From Cydia pomonella (Eukaryota > Arthropoda > Insecta > Lepidoptera > Tortricidae): a DNA stretch of 64,000 nt. The notes beneath the pieces are model-generated. The model saw only the letters and a list, made by a program, of their open reading frames with translations. It was not told where the DNA came from and made no database searches. Location of the stretch: assembly GCF_033807575.1 (NCBI RefSeq), contig NC_084723.1, positions 3,663,247 through 3,727,246 on the forward strand, in the 5' to 3' direction. This document shows, one piece after another, positions 53,790-64,000 of the stretch. Made by a program: the position numbers and the translations under genes. How positions within the stretch are numbered: position 1 is the stretch's first letter; each line of letters starts with the position of its first letter.

Positions 53790-54612
53790 AAAGAATCTGA
53801 TTTAACTAGAAAACCTCAAGTTAAAGCTGGGCTTTTGAGAAGAAATATGAATGACGAGCATACCCCGTATTTTGAGTGCGGGAATGTTTTATATATGTTG
53901 GATCCGACCTCCCTAAGACTGGCGACTGGTTTGCGACTCGGGGTTTCGGTATGTACGCCACATATATGCTCTTGTGGCACGGACGTGGACCGACTGGGAC
54001 ACCACGGATTATCTTGTCAAAAAAGTGCAGGTCGTTTTTCAAGACATGCGTCGCTTAATGACATAATTCGTCGATCTCTTGCCACCATCAATGTGCCTGC
54101 TCTTCTTGAGCCAACTGGCATTATCAGGGATGATGGCAAGGGGCCTGATGGGGTGTCCTTGGTTGCTTGGAGCTTGGGACGGATGTTAGTGTGGGATGCT
54201 ACCTACGTAGACACACTGGCACCGTCCCACCTCCAACGGACTAATGTAAAAACGGGCGCAGCGGCGGAAAGCGCCGAAATTTTGAAACGTAATAAATATA
54301 AGAGCCTCGGTAGAGAGTACCATTTCGTACCTTTTGGCGTTGAAACTCTAGGTCCATGGGGTCCCAGCGCGCACAAGTTTTTTGGAGAAATCGCGAAACG
54401 TCTGGTTGACGTAACTGGTGACCGAAGAGCTGGCGGCTTCCTCGCACAACGTATCAGTATTGCGATACAACGAGGAAATGCCGCCAGCATCTTTGGTACA
54501 ATGCCTCAAGGGCCTATTTTAGATATAAGCTAGTTATAGTAATCATCTGTATATATCCATTATGTATATTGTTATTGTCAATAAATTGGTTCAGTACAAG
54601 TAAAAAAAAAAA
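53790..54612 (+). mobile_element. 5'-truncated retroelement 3' end with zinc-knuckle and PD-(D/E)XK-like domain
   Basis: Open from 53790 to TAG at 54531-54533 (about 247 codons). The first in-frame ATG is 53847. Counting from the TTG at 53835, C45, C47, H57 and C61 form a CxC...HxxxC knuckle (HICSCGTDVDRLGHHGLSC). RHASLNDIIRR, KGPDGVS (PDG 104-106) and LVWDATYVDT (120-127) follow. A zinc knuckle followed by PD...D is the pattern of restriction-like endonucleases of R2-type retroelements. I recall closely similar C-termini behind reverse transcriptases in many invertebrate genomes. The later part (GPWGPSAHKFFGEIAKR, FLAQRISIAIQRGNAASIFG) is highly conserved in that group. AATAAA at 54580-54585 and eleven A's at 54602-54612 mark a retroposed 3' end. 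The polymerase part is absent. The endonuclease role is inferred. Confidence 0.65.
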
Positions 54613-54949
54613 GATCGTTGTTTAGGTATATGTTCGAGGCATTATTTTAAAACAATAAAACAAAAATCAGTTACGCATTAATTATCTCAATAATATTAAC
54701 AAAAACTATGTATATTTCGCGTGGTGTTATTGATCAGTGATCAAAGTAAACCCTTATAGGCGAACAATGAGCCCCATGCCAGAAAAACCGAAAAAATACA
54801 AATGGGCGTGGCGTTCATGATTTGCATCAAGAATCGATATAATAGGCCGATACATGCCTGATTTAATGAACTACATATCTACATCAAATTAATGTATTGA
54901 TTTAAGTTATACAGGCTATTAAAAGTACACAAAACTTTTTGTTTTTTTT
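54613..54949. other. Intergenic DNA with nothing recognised
   Basis: No supported feature. Confidence 0.3.
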
Positions 54950-57028
54950 TTAATAGCCTGTTTGAGTGTCCCACTGCTGGGCAAAGGCCTCTCCCCTTGA
55001 TTTCCACGATTCCCGATTTGGTGTTTCCTCCGGCCAGTTGTTCAGGAAGCTGTCCAGGTCATCCCGCCATCTCCGCCTGGGCCTGCCCCGTCCACGTCCC
55101 TCTACCAGCATCCACTTGGTGGCTATGCTAGCCCACCTCTCTGGGTGCATGCGGTAGACGTGACCGGCCCAGTCCCATTTTAGCCTAGCGGTTTTCTCGC
55201 CAACGTCAGCAATGCGGGTTTTTGAACGCAGCGTGGTGTTTCTTATCCGATCCGTTAGTTTAATACCTAGAATGCTGCGCTCCATAGCGCGTTGGCAAAC
55301 CTTCAGTTTGGACTTCTGAATCTCTGTGAGTGACCAAGCTTGGGCCCCGTAGGTTAGAACAGGCAGAATACACATGTCAACGAGTTTGCGCTTCAGTGAC
55401 AATGGAAGGTTACCCTTCATTAGCTCTTTCATGGACCAGTAGCTCTTCCAGGCATTTTGAACACGGCGCTCTATTTCCTTGTCTTGCCTGTTACTGAAAG
55501 AGACTAGCTGGCCCAAGTAGATGTACTCGTCAACATACTGTATGCTCTGCCCGTCCACGTCGATACTGCGACGATTCCTACTGTTGGTCATAACTTGAGT
55601 CTTCGCGCGGTTCATTTCAAGTCCAACCTGAAGGCTTGCGTTGCTCAGATCTTGGAGCATTTGCTTTAGTTCTGCTGCAGAAGGGGCAAAGAGAACGATT
55701 TCGTCGGCGAAACGAAGATTTGATAGCTTCCTACCACCGACGTCTATTCCCTTAGCCACCCAGGAAACCGCCAGGCCCTTGAAAACTTCTTCGAGGGTGC
55801 TTGTGAATAGTTTAGGAGACAGCGGATCACCCTGTTTAACACCTCGTTGTATAGGGAACGACGGACCGGAGTACTGAAGTTTGATATCAGCGGTGCTGTT
55901 ATTGTATATATTTTTAATTAAGTTTATATAAGTAGAATTAATGTTTTGGTTTATGAGTGTGTTTACTATGGCAGAATGGGTTATGCTATCAAATGCTTTT
56001 CTGTAATCAACAAATGCTAAATATAGGGGGATCTTAAATTCATTACACTTTTCAATGATCTGGTTGAGTGTGTGGAGGTGGTCGGTGGTGGAAAATCCGG
56101 GACGAAAGCCAGCCTGTTCGGGGGGTTGATGTCGGTCGAGTTGCCCAGCAATGCGACACTCGATAATTTTAATAAATGTTTTGTAAATATGCGACACCAG
56201 ACTGATTGGTCGATAGTTGCCTATGTCAAACTTATCGCCTTTCTTGTACAAAAGTATCATATTAGAATGAAGCAGCTTTTGTGGTAATTGTCCTGTCTTT
56301 AAAATAGTATTGAATAATTTGGTAAGGGGAAGTAAAAGGTTGGTTTTTCCGAAAACAAGTTCTTCTGTGCTAATCCCGTCAGCTCCAGGGCTTTTGTCGA
56401 ACTTCATCGTGGACATGGCTTTACCCACTTCTTCGGTTGTGATGGGAGGGATGGTTTCAGCACAGTTATACTCTGATGTACTATGTGAGTCGGATGGATC
56501 TGAATATAGAGAAGAGTAGAATTTTGTGCAGATGTCCATAATTTTGTTCCTGTCACTATGCTTTTGGCCGCTTTCATCCTTTAAGCTGGTGATCCAAGAT
56601 TTCCCTTTCGTTATTCCATTTTTTGCAGTTCTAAGTGATCTGTTATTAATTAGTGCTCTTGTGACTAGATTAGTGTTGTGGTTGCGGAGATCGGTCCGGA
56701 TGCCACGCTTAGTTTTCCTGTCTATTGCGCGGTACTCTGCAGAGCCTATTTCAAAACTAGTGCGCTGTTTTATTACATTTCTGGTGGCAGTTGATAATAC
56801 AGTGCGTTTCTTTTGGTTGGTCTTGATTTTACTATTCGCGGATTGAATTGCTTTCAAAATGTTGTCATATTGAGTCTCTATATCGTCGACGTCTATATTC
56901 AATGTGCTAAATTTGTTTTGCAGTTCCAAATTATACTGATCGTAGTTAGCTGTTAGTGTGGCTCTGTCTAGTTTTTTGTGTCGTCTTGAGAATATGTTTT
57001 TGCGGAGTATTTTGAAATAAACTTTTAG
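54950..57028 (-). mobile_element. RTE-type LINE reverse transcriptase, 5'-truncated, catalytic box FADE
   Basis: Open on the minus strand from 57028 to 54950 (about 692 codons). Numbered from the TTG at 56929, the ORF has a connector (1-150), then RT motifs in order: DKSPGADGIS (about 178), LLYKKGDKFDIGNYRPISL (about 226), AGFRPGFSTTDHL (about 273), LAFVDYRKAFDSI (about 304), GVKQGDPLSPKLF (about 363) and LRFADEIVLFA (405-415). A thumb and tail follow with TYGAQAWSLTEIQ, LKWDWAGHVYRMHPERWA and GRGRPRRRWRDDLDSF. These tail motifs mark the RTE group. The N-terminal endonuclease is missing, since a TAA lies just upstream of 57028. The usual FADD catalytic pair is FADE (E410), a one-residue change expected to impair polymerisation. 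The rest of the frame is intact, so the insertion is young. Confidence 0.88.
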
Positions 57029-57600
57029 TTACATACTTTAATTTTTTTTCCATCGATCGACATGGTTTATCCCTCGGACACAAATCACAAAATGGCAGTG
57101 ACGTTCAATCTTGCCTACAGTAATCCAAAGGATGGCTTCAGAAAGCGTAATATTCGAGTTTGAACCAGAGGTAAAGTTTTTATCAAAGTAACCCCAATCC
57201 AAGGTACATTATTACATGTTTTCATCTACCCTCAACTGGCTTAAGGAACCGTTTGAGGATAGATTTTGTATACTTTTATTTAAATACCTAAAGACACAGA
57301 GTATAGGTTATGGACAAGAAAGTGATATAATCGAATCAAGCTTACCTTTGGACATTTACCCGTGTACTTCTGTGTTTTCACCGCATATTTGTAAAAAGGG
57401 GAGGGTTTTCTTTTGTACCACAGTATAAACTGGAATCCCACTATTATGGCGACGGGCTGTTTTACGGAGCCAAGCGTCGGGGAGCCGAATTGTAGCCTGC
57501 ACAAGAAAAGTATGAGGTTAATACTAACCTCTGAGAACTTAGAGAGCTTCAAGATCAAGCTAGGAATGATAAGATCCAACGGCGCACCAAGATGCCAGAC
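57029..57600. other. Flank of the RTE copy, nothing recognised
   Basis: Short frames on both strands overlap without motifs. Confidence 0.3.
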
Positions 57601-57860
57601 GTAGGTAACGTCATTACAAAACTGGAAATGGGACTTGTTGCTAGAGTCATGGCAGGTGGACCAAAACGTTAACAGAATGGTGGCCGCTTCCGGATGGAAG
57701 AAGCGCCTGGCGTCTGTTAGCTCGTTGGGTTGACGTCTTTTGGAAGATTGCGAATGACTTCTGGATGAGATTATTTCAAGACCGAGACAAGTGGCACACT
57801 CGAAGGCTATTGCTCAGCAGTGGGCGATAAAAGGTTGATATAATGATGATAATGATGTAG
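57600..57860 (+). pseudogene. RTE-type LINE, heavily decayed 3' relic
   Basis: Translated pieces in shifting frames include KWDLLLESWQVDQN, RWVDVFWKIANDFW and DRDKWHTR, ending TGCTCAGCAGTGGGCGATAAAAG, then (TGATGATAA)n. The order matches the tail of 54950-57028 (KWDWAGH, WRDDLDSF, RESWKS, AFAQQWD). The ATGATGATAATGATG run is the likely element tail. Confidence 0.6.
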
Positions 57861-58615
57861 CCAAGAAATTAGAAGTGAACAAAAGACAATTAAATTAAAT
57901 ATATTTATTTGCATTAAGTGTGGTTACAGTCATGGTCATCATTACATAATAATATGTCAATTTAGCTCACACACTTAGCTTATAATTAAGTATTGCATGT
58001 ATTTGCTAATATAAATTTAAACTACACACTACACAACTATACTGAGATAATTACAAACATAATATCATTTAAAAATTAAAATGAATTTTAAAAATTAGAA
58101 TAAATAATTATATCATAATATTTTTTTTTGCACATGACGATCCTTATTGGTAGACACAATTAATTTTAATTTTATTTTATTATTATTTTAATTTTTGTTA
58201 TTTTTAATTTATAATATAATGTTTAACGATCATGATGGGAAAGTAAGATAAACTTTTGACGAATGTAGCAAATTTATGTAGTAATTTTCTAAGCTTTTTG
58301 ATGGAAAAAGATGTAAACTAAAATAGATAAGTAAAGGCCTACACCCGACAATGTGCTGTGCAGGTCTTCTTTTATGAATAGTTCTGTGTAATAATATGCT
58401 TTTTGGTATTTTGAGTCCAAAAGTCTAAAGTCTTCAAAATACAAAATCCACCGAAAATATTGGTTTCTTGTTAATAGTTAATTTGTATTAAATAATTCTA
58501 CCACGCGTTAAAAAATCAACCGCACTATCAATTTCTGACATTTTATTTTTTCTGCATTTCCAATTTTAAATTCTTGTTCCTGTCTTGTCACAAAAGCGCA
58601 TGCACCGAACTAGGA
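57861..58615. other. Very AT-rich intergenic DNA
   Basis: Long TTTTATTTTATTATTATTTTAATTTTT runs, with no gene or recurring repeat. Confidence 0.35.
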
Positions 58616-58617
58616 TA

Positions 58618-58619
<2 letters not shown>

Positions 58620-58672
<53 letters not shown>

Positions 58673-58705
58673 ATGATATGATATATGATATGATATGATA
58701 TATGA
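58620..58705 (+). repeat. (TA)n and (GATAT)n microsatellite
   Basis: About 24 TA dinucleotides followed by ATGATATGATATGATATATGATATG. Confidence 0.9.
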
Positions 58706-59305
58706 TAAAAATTGTGTGAAAGTAAAGGATGAGAAATGTGACAAACGAAATAATTTTGAGGATGCCTTCCGAAATATGGTATTAAAAACTAAACACAATC
58801 AGGTAATCAACGTCATGACGTCAGATGCCGCAACAGTAATGCAGCTGTATTTGACATTCGATCGTTATTGTTAAGGGGATAACTTTGTAGACATTTACTG
58901 TATCCTCTCTGACCTGTCTGTGTTATGTAGGTACCTACTTGTTTTGTGTATTTATTAAATACAAGTACTTAAATACCATTTAAGTACTTAAGTAACCTCG
59001 TACCACGGAACTTCGGTAACGGCGGCAGCTGCTGCGGAGGCGGCTGAAAAGTAGTCAGTCCGTAGCCAAATGGCAAAAAACGGAACCCTTATAGTCTGTC
59101 CGTTTATGTCACAGCCGTTTTTTTTTTCAGAAACTATAGAACTACTATTACACAAAAAAAAAACAATACATTTTGGGGGGTCCCCATACTTAGAACTGAA
59201 ACTTTTTTTTTCATCAAACCCATACGTGTGGGGTATCTATGGATAGGTCTTCAAAAATGATATTAAGGTTTCTATCTAATATATATTTTTTTCTAAACTT
59301 TTTTT

Positions 59306-59496
59306 TATAATACGTCGGCGGCAAACAAGCATACGGCCCGCCTGATGGTAAGCAGTCTCGGTAGCCTATGTACGCTTGCAACTCCAGAGGAATCACATGC
59401 GCGTTGCCAGCCCTAACAACTCTCCCTCCCCTCGTTGAGCTCTGGCAACCTTACTCACCGGCAGGAACACAACACTATGAGTAGGGTCTAGTATTA
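59306..59496. repeat. Repeat family C, left half
   Basis: TTTTTATAATACGTCGGCGGCAAACAAGC through ACTATGAGTAGGGTCTAGTATTATT. The next expected words, ATTTGGCTGCGGTTTTCTG, appear only at 60293, after the LINE. Confidence 0.8.
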
Positions 59497-59499
59497 TTA

Positions 59500-60292
59500 A
59501 TAAGCAGTGTAAAGTTTCTCGGTACTCACATAGACGGTTTACTGACATGGAAAAATGAACTCGTAAGCATAGCAAACTCTATCAGCTCGGCTTGTTATAT
59601 CTTGCGAAGTTTACGAAATATTGTGGAGCAAAGATACCTCAAGATGATATATCATGCACTAGTGGAATCAAAACTTCGTTATAGCGTCAAGTGCTGGGGG
59701 AATAGCTATGAGTATAATATGAATAAAGCCTTTGTTATTCAAAAGCGTGCCTTGAGGACTATCGTGCGCATTCCACAGAGTCCTTCAAGGATTTCTTCAT
59801 AAACTTAAAAATACTGACTGTCCCGTGTCTTTACATCCTCCTGCTTCTCACTGACCTGGTCAAAAGCCTCAATGAGTACGAGACCAATGAGGAGAGGGAG
59901 ACACGCGTAAGTACACGAAGGAAATACCTACACTGTAAACTGCAGCCTAAACTTAAAATAGTCACTCATTGTGCAGAATTTCAGAGTGTACAGCTCTACA
60001 ACAAGTTTCCCAGTGAGTGGAGGAACATCACTAGCCTCGATATCTTTAAAATCAAATTGAAAACATTGATGTTGAAAGAGTGCTTTTATTCTATAGAGGA
60101 GTTTGTGACCTATTTTAGTTATTTGCCTACGTAATTATAGTTAATTGGTAATTAATTGTTCTGATATTGTTCTGCATGTTAGATTATATAATTATTAGAT
60201 TTAGAACTTAGATTTAAGGAATTTTAGTAAGTAGTTATATTCAAATACAATTATTATATTGTTCATGAATAAATAAATAAATAAATAAATAT
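59500..60292 (+). pseudogene. Jockey/CR1-type LINE, 3' coding end and tail
   Basis: Frames give WKNELVSIANSISSACYILR, MIYHALVESKLRYSVKCWG, AFVIQKRALRTIVRIPQSP. After a frameshift near 59800 they give LKILTVPCLYILLLLTDLVK, YNKFPSEWRNITSLDIFKIK and ECFYSIEEFV to a stop at about 60131. The 3' UTR ends in an (AATA)n tail at 60269-60292. It split a family C repeat at ATTATT/ATTT. 5'-truncated and inactive. Confidence 0.85.
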
Positions 60293-60294
60293 AT

Positions 60295-60452
60295 TTGGCT
60301 GCGGTTTTCTGTAAGGTTCTGCTCTAGATCTGGAATGACATCCGCTGTGCTGTGCCCTACCACACAAAGCGAGATGAAATTCACAATGCCCATACCTCTC
60401 TTGTGGACGTAGTTTAAGGATGTACCCGGGTCCAAGGACGTACCCGGGTCCA
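60295..60452. repeat. Repeat family C, right half
   Basis: TTTGGCTGCGGTTTTCTGTAAGG, with a deletion of the GTGGAGGTACTTCC part, then to GGACGTACCCGGGTCCAG. A short GGACGTACCCGGGTCCA piece is duplicated at its end. Confidence 0.75.
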
Positions 60453-60611
60453 GTACTGAATAGTTTGCGCGAGAGACACTTCCAAAGTGGTAAAATGTGT
60501 GTCCTCCCCCCTGTAACTTCTAAAATAACAGAATGATAAAACTAAAAAAATATATATGATATACATTACCATGCAAACTTCCACCGAAAATTGGTTTGAA
60601 CGAGATCTAGT

Positions 60612-60934
60612 CTTCTTCCTCGCGTTGTCCCGGCATTTGCCACGGCTCATGGGAGCCTGGGGTCCGCTTGACAACTAATCCCAAGATTTGGCGTAGGCAC
60701 TAGTTTTTACGAAAGCGACTGCCATCAGACCTTCCAACCCAGAGGATAAACTAGGCCTTGTTGGGATTAGTCCGGTTTCCTCACGATGTTTTCCTTCACC
60801 GAAAAGCGACTGGTAAATATCAAATGATATTTCGTACATAAGTTCCGAAAAACTCATTGGTACGAGCCGGGGTTTGAACCCGCGACCTCCGGATTGCAAG
60901 TCGCACGCTCTTACCGCTAGGCCACCAGCGCTTA
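60612..60934 (-). mobile_element. tRNA-derived SINE (family A) with 16-bp target duplication
   Basis: The minus-strand head is GCGCTGGTGGCCTAGCGGTAAGAG with B-box GGTTCAAACCCC. The end is the longer GGGACAACGCGAGG subtype. TTGAACGAGATCTAGT flanks it at 60596-60611 and 60935-60950 without mismatch, so the insertion is young. Confidence 0.92.
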
Positions 60935-61030
60935 TTGAACGAGATCTAGTAAGTAGTTTTATTTTAATACGTCATAAATGGTACGGAACCCTTCATGGGC
61001 GAGTCCGACTCGCACTTGCCCGCTTTTTTA

Positions 61031-61560
61031 GATTTAGTTTAGTGTAGTTTTATTTTTGTATAGTCTGTATTTAGATTAATTTTTAATTTTAAGTTATTTT
61101 ATTTATTGTTTCTGGCATGTTTTTGTACCTTATTTAGAACATTAAAGTAGTTAAGTTACTACTACTTGTACTAGGCACGGGCAGGGTTCCATTTAACGAA
61201 CAGTATTAGTCTTATATTATTAGTGTGTTACGATATTAGTCTAATAGCGTTCGAGAAATGGTCCCCAGGTATTGGCAAAGTGCGAAGTCGGTAGAGCGAA
61301 AGTGGTGCTGATTGTCACAAACATATGTACCTTATCTCATGGAATGTCGCACATTGATGATACTCATGACCGATTTTGGGCACAGCGACAGTGTGCTCTG
61401 GAGAAGCATTTTTAGTTCCACTCTTGGGTGTGCCCTCAGGTAGCTCACGTACCCTATCTCCCTGCTAAATATTCGAGTACATTTTGGGTACCTCAGCATA
61501 GCACCTACATAGTAGAACCGACACAAGAGACCATCATGTTCTCGTTTGATTGTATTATTT
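61031..61560. other. Intergenic DNA with nothing recognised
   Basis: No supported feature. Confidence 0.3.
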
Positions 61561-62670
61561 TAGTTTTGGACACTTAGAGACCTTATACACCTCTAAGATT
61601 TTATTTTATTTTAAATTTTATTTTAATTTCATTTTATTTTAATAGGTACCTATTTTAATGATTCGGACACTTAGAGACCTGTACATCTCTAAGTCAACTT
61701 ATATAATTTAGTTTTATAGGTAGGCATACTCCTTACGAATAATATGTAGTCGCGTTTATGTGGCGCTATGCGGTCTTTAATGTTAGTTACAAGCACAAAT
61801 GTTGTATCTCACAATTTTTTTATTATATTTATATTAATACAACCCGGCAGCTTGACCATGTCATGCTCGCTTAAAAGTCTTTACTTACGGTGGCGTCGTC
61901 GATCGGGTCGCCACTTTCCCGAATGAAGGTTGAGGGAGGCGATGGCTGAGATGCACGTCATACTCGTGAACGGGTGCTGTTTGTGGAGACCGGTCTGTTT
62001 AAGCTTACACGGGCTACATGTTATGTTATAAGTATGTAACTTTACTTTTGAGTGGCATTAACGTGAGACACTTCATTAGGTTCTTGTCTGATTTAATTTT
62101 TTGTCTTTTAATTATTTAAATAAGAATTCAAGCCTTGTAGACCCTCTACATCTCTAAGGATAATTTAATATTTTGTCTGTTTTAATTTTTTTGTCTTTTA
62201 ATTATTTATATAAGAATTCAAGCCTTGGCGACCCTCTACATCTCTAAGGATAATTTAATATATATTTTTATATTTTATCTCTGACACTTAGAGACTTATA
62301 CATCTCTAAAGAATTTTAGTATTTTATGGTTTTATTTTTTTATCATAGTTTTTTTTTATGTAATTTGACATTTAGAGACAGTATACATCTCTAATAAAGT
62401 ATTTATTATTTCATAGATTCGATATTTGTAATTGTTTTTTTTTTTAATTTATTGTTTGTAAAAATGGACATGTAAAAGTGCCCCTTGTGGCCTATTTGCT
62501 GAATAAATGTTTGATATTTGATATTTGATCTTTTTTTTATATTTTATCTCTAACACTAAGAGACATATACATCTCTAAAGAATTTTAGTATTTGTTGGTT
62601 TTTATTTTTTTATCATTGTTTTTTTTGTGTAATTTGACATTTAGAGACAGTATACATCTCTAATAAAGTA
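61560..62670 (+). repeat. Eight copies of a CTTAGAGA..TCTCTAAG hairpin motif
   Basis: CTTAGAGACCTATACATCTCTAAG-like words, each an 8-bp perfect or near-perfect inverted repeat around a loop of about 8 bases, occur near 61570, 61667, 62133, 62221, 62283, 62367, 62553 and 62636. Some copies have one degenerate arm (GTAGACC or GGCGACC). They sit in T-rich DNA with no reading frame. Confidence 0.7.
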
Positions 62671-62790
62671 TTTATTATTTCATCGATTCCATATTTTTAA
62701 TTGTTTTTTGTAATTTTTATTGTTTGTAAAAATGGACATGTAAAAGTGCTCCTGTGGCCTATTTGCTGAATAAATGTTTGATATTTGTAG
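62260..62790 (+). repeat. Direct duplication, unit about 265 bp, LINE-tail-like
   Basis: TATATTTTATCTCTRACACT through AATGGACATGTAAAAGTGCYCCTTGTGGCC and TGCTGAATAAATGTTTGATATTTG occurs at 62262-62530 and again at 62536-62788. The GCTGAATAAATGTTTGATATTTG end with its short repeats resembles a LINE 3' terminus. Confidence 0.75.
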
Positions 62791-62799
62791 GAAATTGAA

Positions 62800-63060
62800 G
62801 TTAGCAGCTGAGCCTTAAGCTCATTTCGTATTCTGTCAAGAACACTGCGACGACGTTCAGGCAGGCGTATGTCACTCCGGGCCGCGCGGCCTTCACCAAT
62901 ATTGGTGTTGCGATAAAATATGTCCAAATCAAGAAAATATTGAATCGCAGCTGGTTGCAGAAACAATGAGAAAACTGAAAATCGTTGACTCGATCAAGAA
63001 TGAGGCGCCGCCATTCGGGCCGCATCGCTGCCTGTCGCTTCCAGTCAGAGGGCTCTAGTT
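62800..63060 (-). other. Coding-like relic, unassigned
   Basis: The minus strand reads DWKRQAAMRPEWRRLILDRV, then loses sense. GC content is higher than around it, and it may be part of the LINE relic that follows at 63160. Not recognised with confidence. Confidence 0.25.
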
Positions 63061-63159
63061 TGCATAGTCACACATCTTTTCAGAACTTCATTATATCGTA
63101 ATAATTGGCCACCGCTTTCATGTTTACAATTCAAGAGTTCTGAAAAGAAGAAGCTTCGC

Positions 63160-63365
63160 CACTGTGTCTTCTGATATCCGAGACACACAACCGCAGCTCG
63201 GCTACCGTCTCATCAGATACACCTCAATGCCTCCAACATTGGTGCGCATAAGGCCGTTTGTATTTCTGACCCGGTCGGACCATTTGATATTCATGATGTC
63301 TCGAAGGCATTTGAGGTGAAATCTGTCGAATGTACGGATATGCTTACGGTAAAGATAAAGATAGT
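63160..63365 (-). pseudogene. LINE C-terminal coding relic
   Basis: The minus strand reads HIRTFDRFHLKCLRDIMNIK then WSDRVRNTNGLMRTN, and stops at 63210. The FHxxCLRxIxxIKWxDxxxN pattern is the tail that follows the polymerase core in several non-LTR families. A short inverted repeat (CTTTTCAGAACTT and AGTTCTGAAAAG) lies next to it at about 63076-63146. Confidence 0.65.
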
Positions 63366-63660
63366 TTATTATTCAAGTTGGCATGTTACAATGCACTTAT
63401 GAACATCAAATAAAGCTACACCGGCTCTAACCCTGCACCTCTGACCCGAGAAGATTTAAATCCCCCCTCAATTGGAGGAGGGTATCCCAATATGGAACGG
63501 CAAGAAACTCGGCGGGACACATCTTTTTAAAACATCCTAGATGAGTAGAGTAGATTGGGCAGCACTGCTGCCATGGATACACCAATTTTAGTCGAGAGCT
63601 GTAGGTCATGGAAGCGAAATACATTTTGCCGGAGTTTCTTGAAGTCCATCGCACATTAAT
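63360..63660 (-). repeat. LINE 3'-UTR-like repeat
   Basis: GTAAAGATAAAGATAGTTTATTATTCAAG, AATGCACTTATGAACATCAAATAAAGCTACACCGGCTC and AATTGGAGGAGGGTATCCCAATATGG form, in reverse, a LINE 3' end common in lepidopteran genomes. The 75-codon frame across it is not a gene. Confidence 0.6.
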
Positions 63661-64000
63661 GCTAGCGGCATCCGTTTGAACTATATTTTAATCCATTTAG
63701 CGGTACTTTTGTACGGTTTGAACTAGATTTAACTTAGAAAAATTCAGAATATGAAAGAGTATTTTTAGCGAATATAATTACCAATATGATCCAGCTCTGT
63801 TGCATACGTAGGTGTTTATATAACCCAACTTATAGTCCCAGTAATGTCGATAAAATGGAACTGTTGATGCCCATACTGCCAAATCAAAGACTCCCGGGAT
63901 CGGATGTGAGGCATTTACATTTTCTGGCATTATATACTGAAACAATATGAATTAAATTAAAACTACTGGCTCTGTGGGCTTTAAACCTGGCGAGTATAGC
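63661..64000. other. Window end, nothing recognised
   Basis: No supported feature. Confidence 0.3.

Larger units (their letters stand above)
59062..61030. repeat. Nested insertion stack in a GGAACCCTT-type repeat
   Basis: The outer layer begins TAGCCAAATGGCAAAAAACGGAACCCTTATAG (59070) and resumes at GGTACGGAACCCTTCATGGGCGAGTCCGACTCGCACTTGCC (60979-61022), a common lepidopteran repeat end. Inside are family C (59306-59496 and 60295-60452), a LINE that splits family C (59500-60292), and a SINE A (60612-60934) with its own target duplication. The order of events can be read from the splits. Confidence 0.65.

Noticed and set aside
54203..54490. Minus-strand ORFs opposite the nuclease-like frame
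   Set aside because: They are shadows of the conserved plus-strand frame.
55641..56846. Plus-strand ORFs opposite the RTE polymerase
   Set aside because: They are shadows of the long minus-strand reverse-transcriptase frame.
62697..62966. 89-codon minus-strand ORF
   Set aside because: It reads through a LINE-tail duplication and an unassigned relic without a consistent motif.

Overview
The window is eukaryotic, AT-rich, intron-bearing DNA that reads as a lepidopteran (moth or butterfly) genome. The evidence is two Osiris-family genes (insect DUF1676 proteins), several tRNA-headed SINE families, RTE-type and Jockey/CR1-type LINE remnants, and dozens of short foldback elements of the kind that fill lepidopteran introns. 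There are no bacterial-style operons, no CRISPR arrays and no convincing cellular tRNA or rRNA gene.

Gene content. (1) A ten-exon plus-strand gene (coding 4033-26334, 633 codons) encodes an Osiris-type protein. Every junction is GT/AG and the phases match throughout. Its first intron is 13.9 kb and packed with repeats. The protein continues beyond the usual Osiris core into a charged linker and a C-terminal four-cysteine module. (2) A compact three-exon minus-strand gene (35934 down to 34063, 262 codons) is a canonical Osiris protein with signal peptide, cysteine pair, hydrophobic segment and C-terminal AQELAY motif. The two genes converge on a repeat-filled 7.7 kb interval. Each has a TATA box.

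Layout. 1-4000 is upstream DNA with dispersed repeats. 4033-26334 is gene 1. 26335-34000 is intergenic with foldback elements, a minisatellite trapped inside an inverted-repeat element, and a SINE inside a MITE. 34006-36030 is gene 2. 36600-48700 is intergenic repeats. 48700-52000 is a decayed Ty3/gypsy element broken up by a 163-bp tandem array and a LINE fragment. 52534-52920 is an unexplained tryptophan-rich reading frame on the minus strand. 53790-54612 is the 3' end of a retroposed element carrying a zinc-knuckle plus PD-(D/E)XK-like domain. 54950-57028 is a 5'-truncated RTE-type reverse transcriptase whose catalytic box reads FADE. 59060-61030 is a nested stack of insertions. 61560-62790 holds eight copies of a small hairpin motif.

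How it fits together. Osiris proteins are secretory or endosomal membrane proteins of cuticle-forming epithelia. The two genes probably belong to the conserved insect Osiris cluster, although only two members fall in this window. Nearly everything else is transposon-derived. Exon and domain calls come from reading-frame continuity and family recall, not from a database search.
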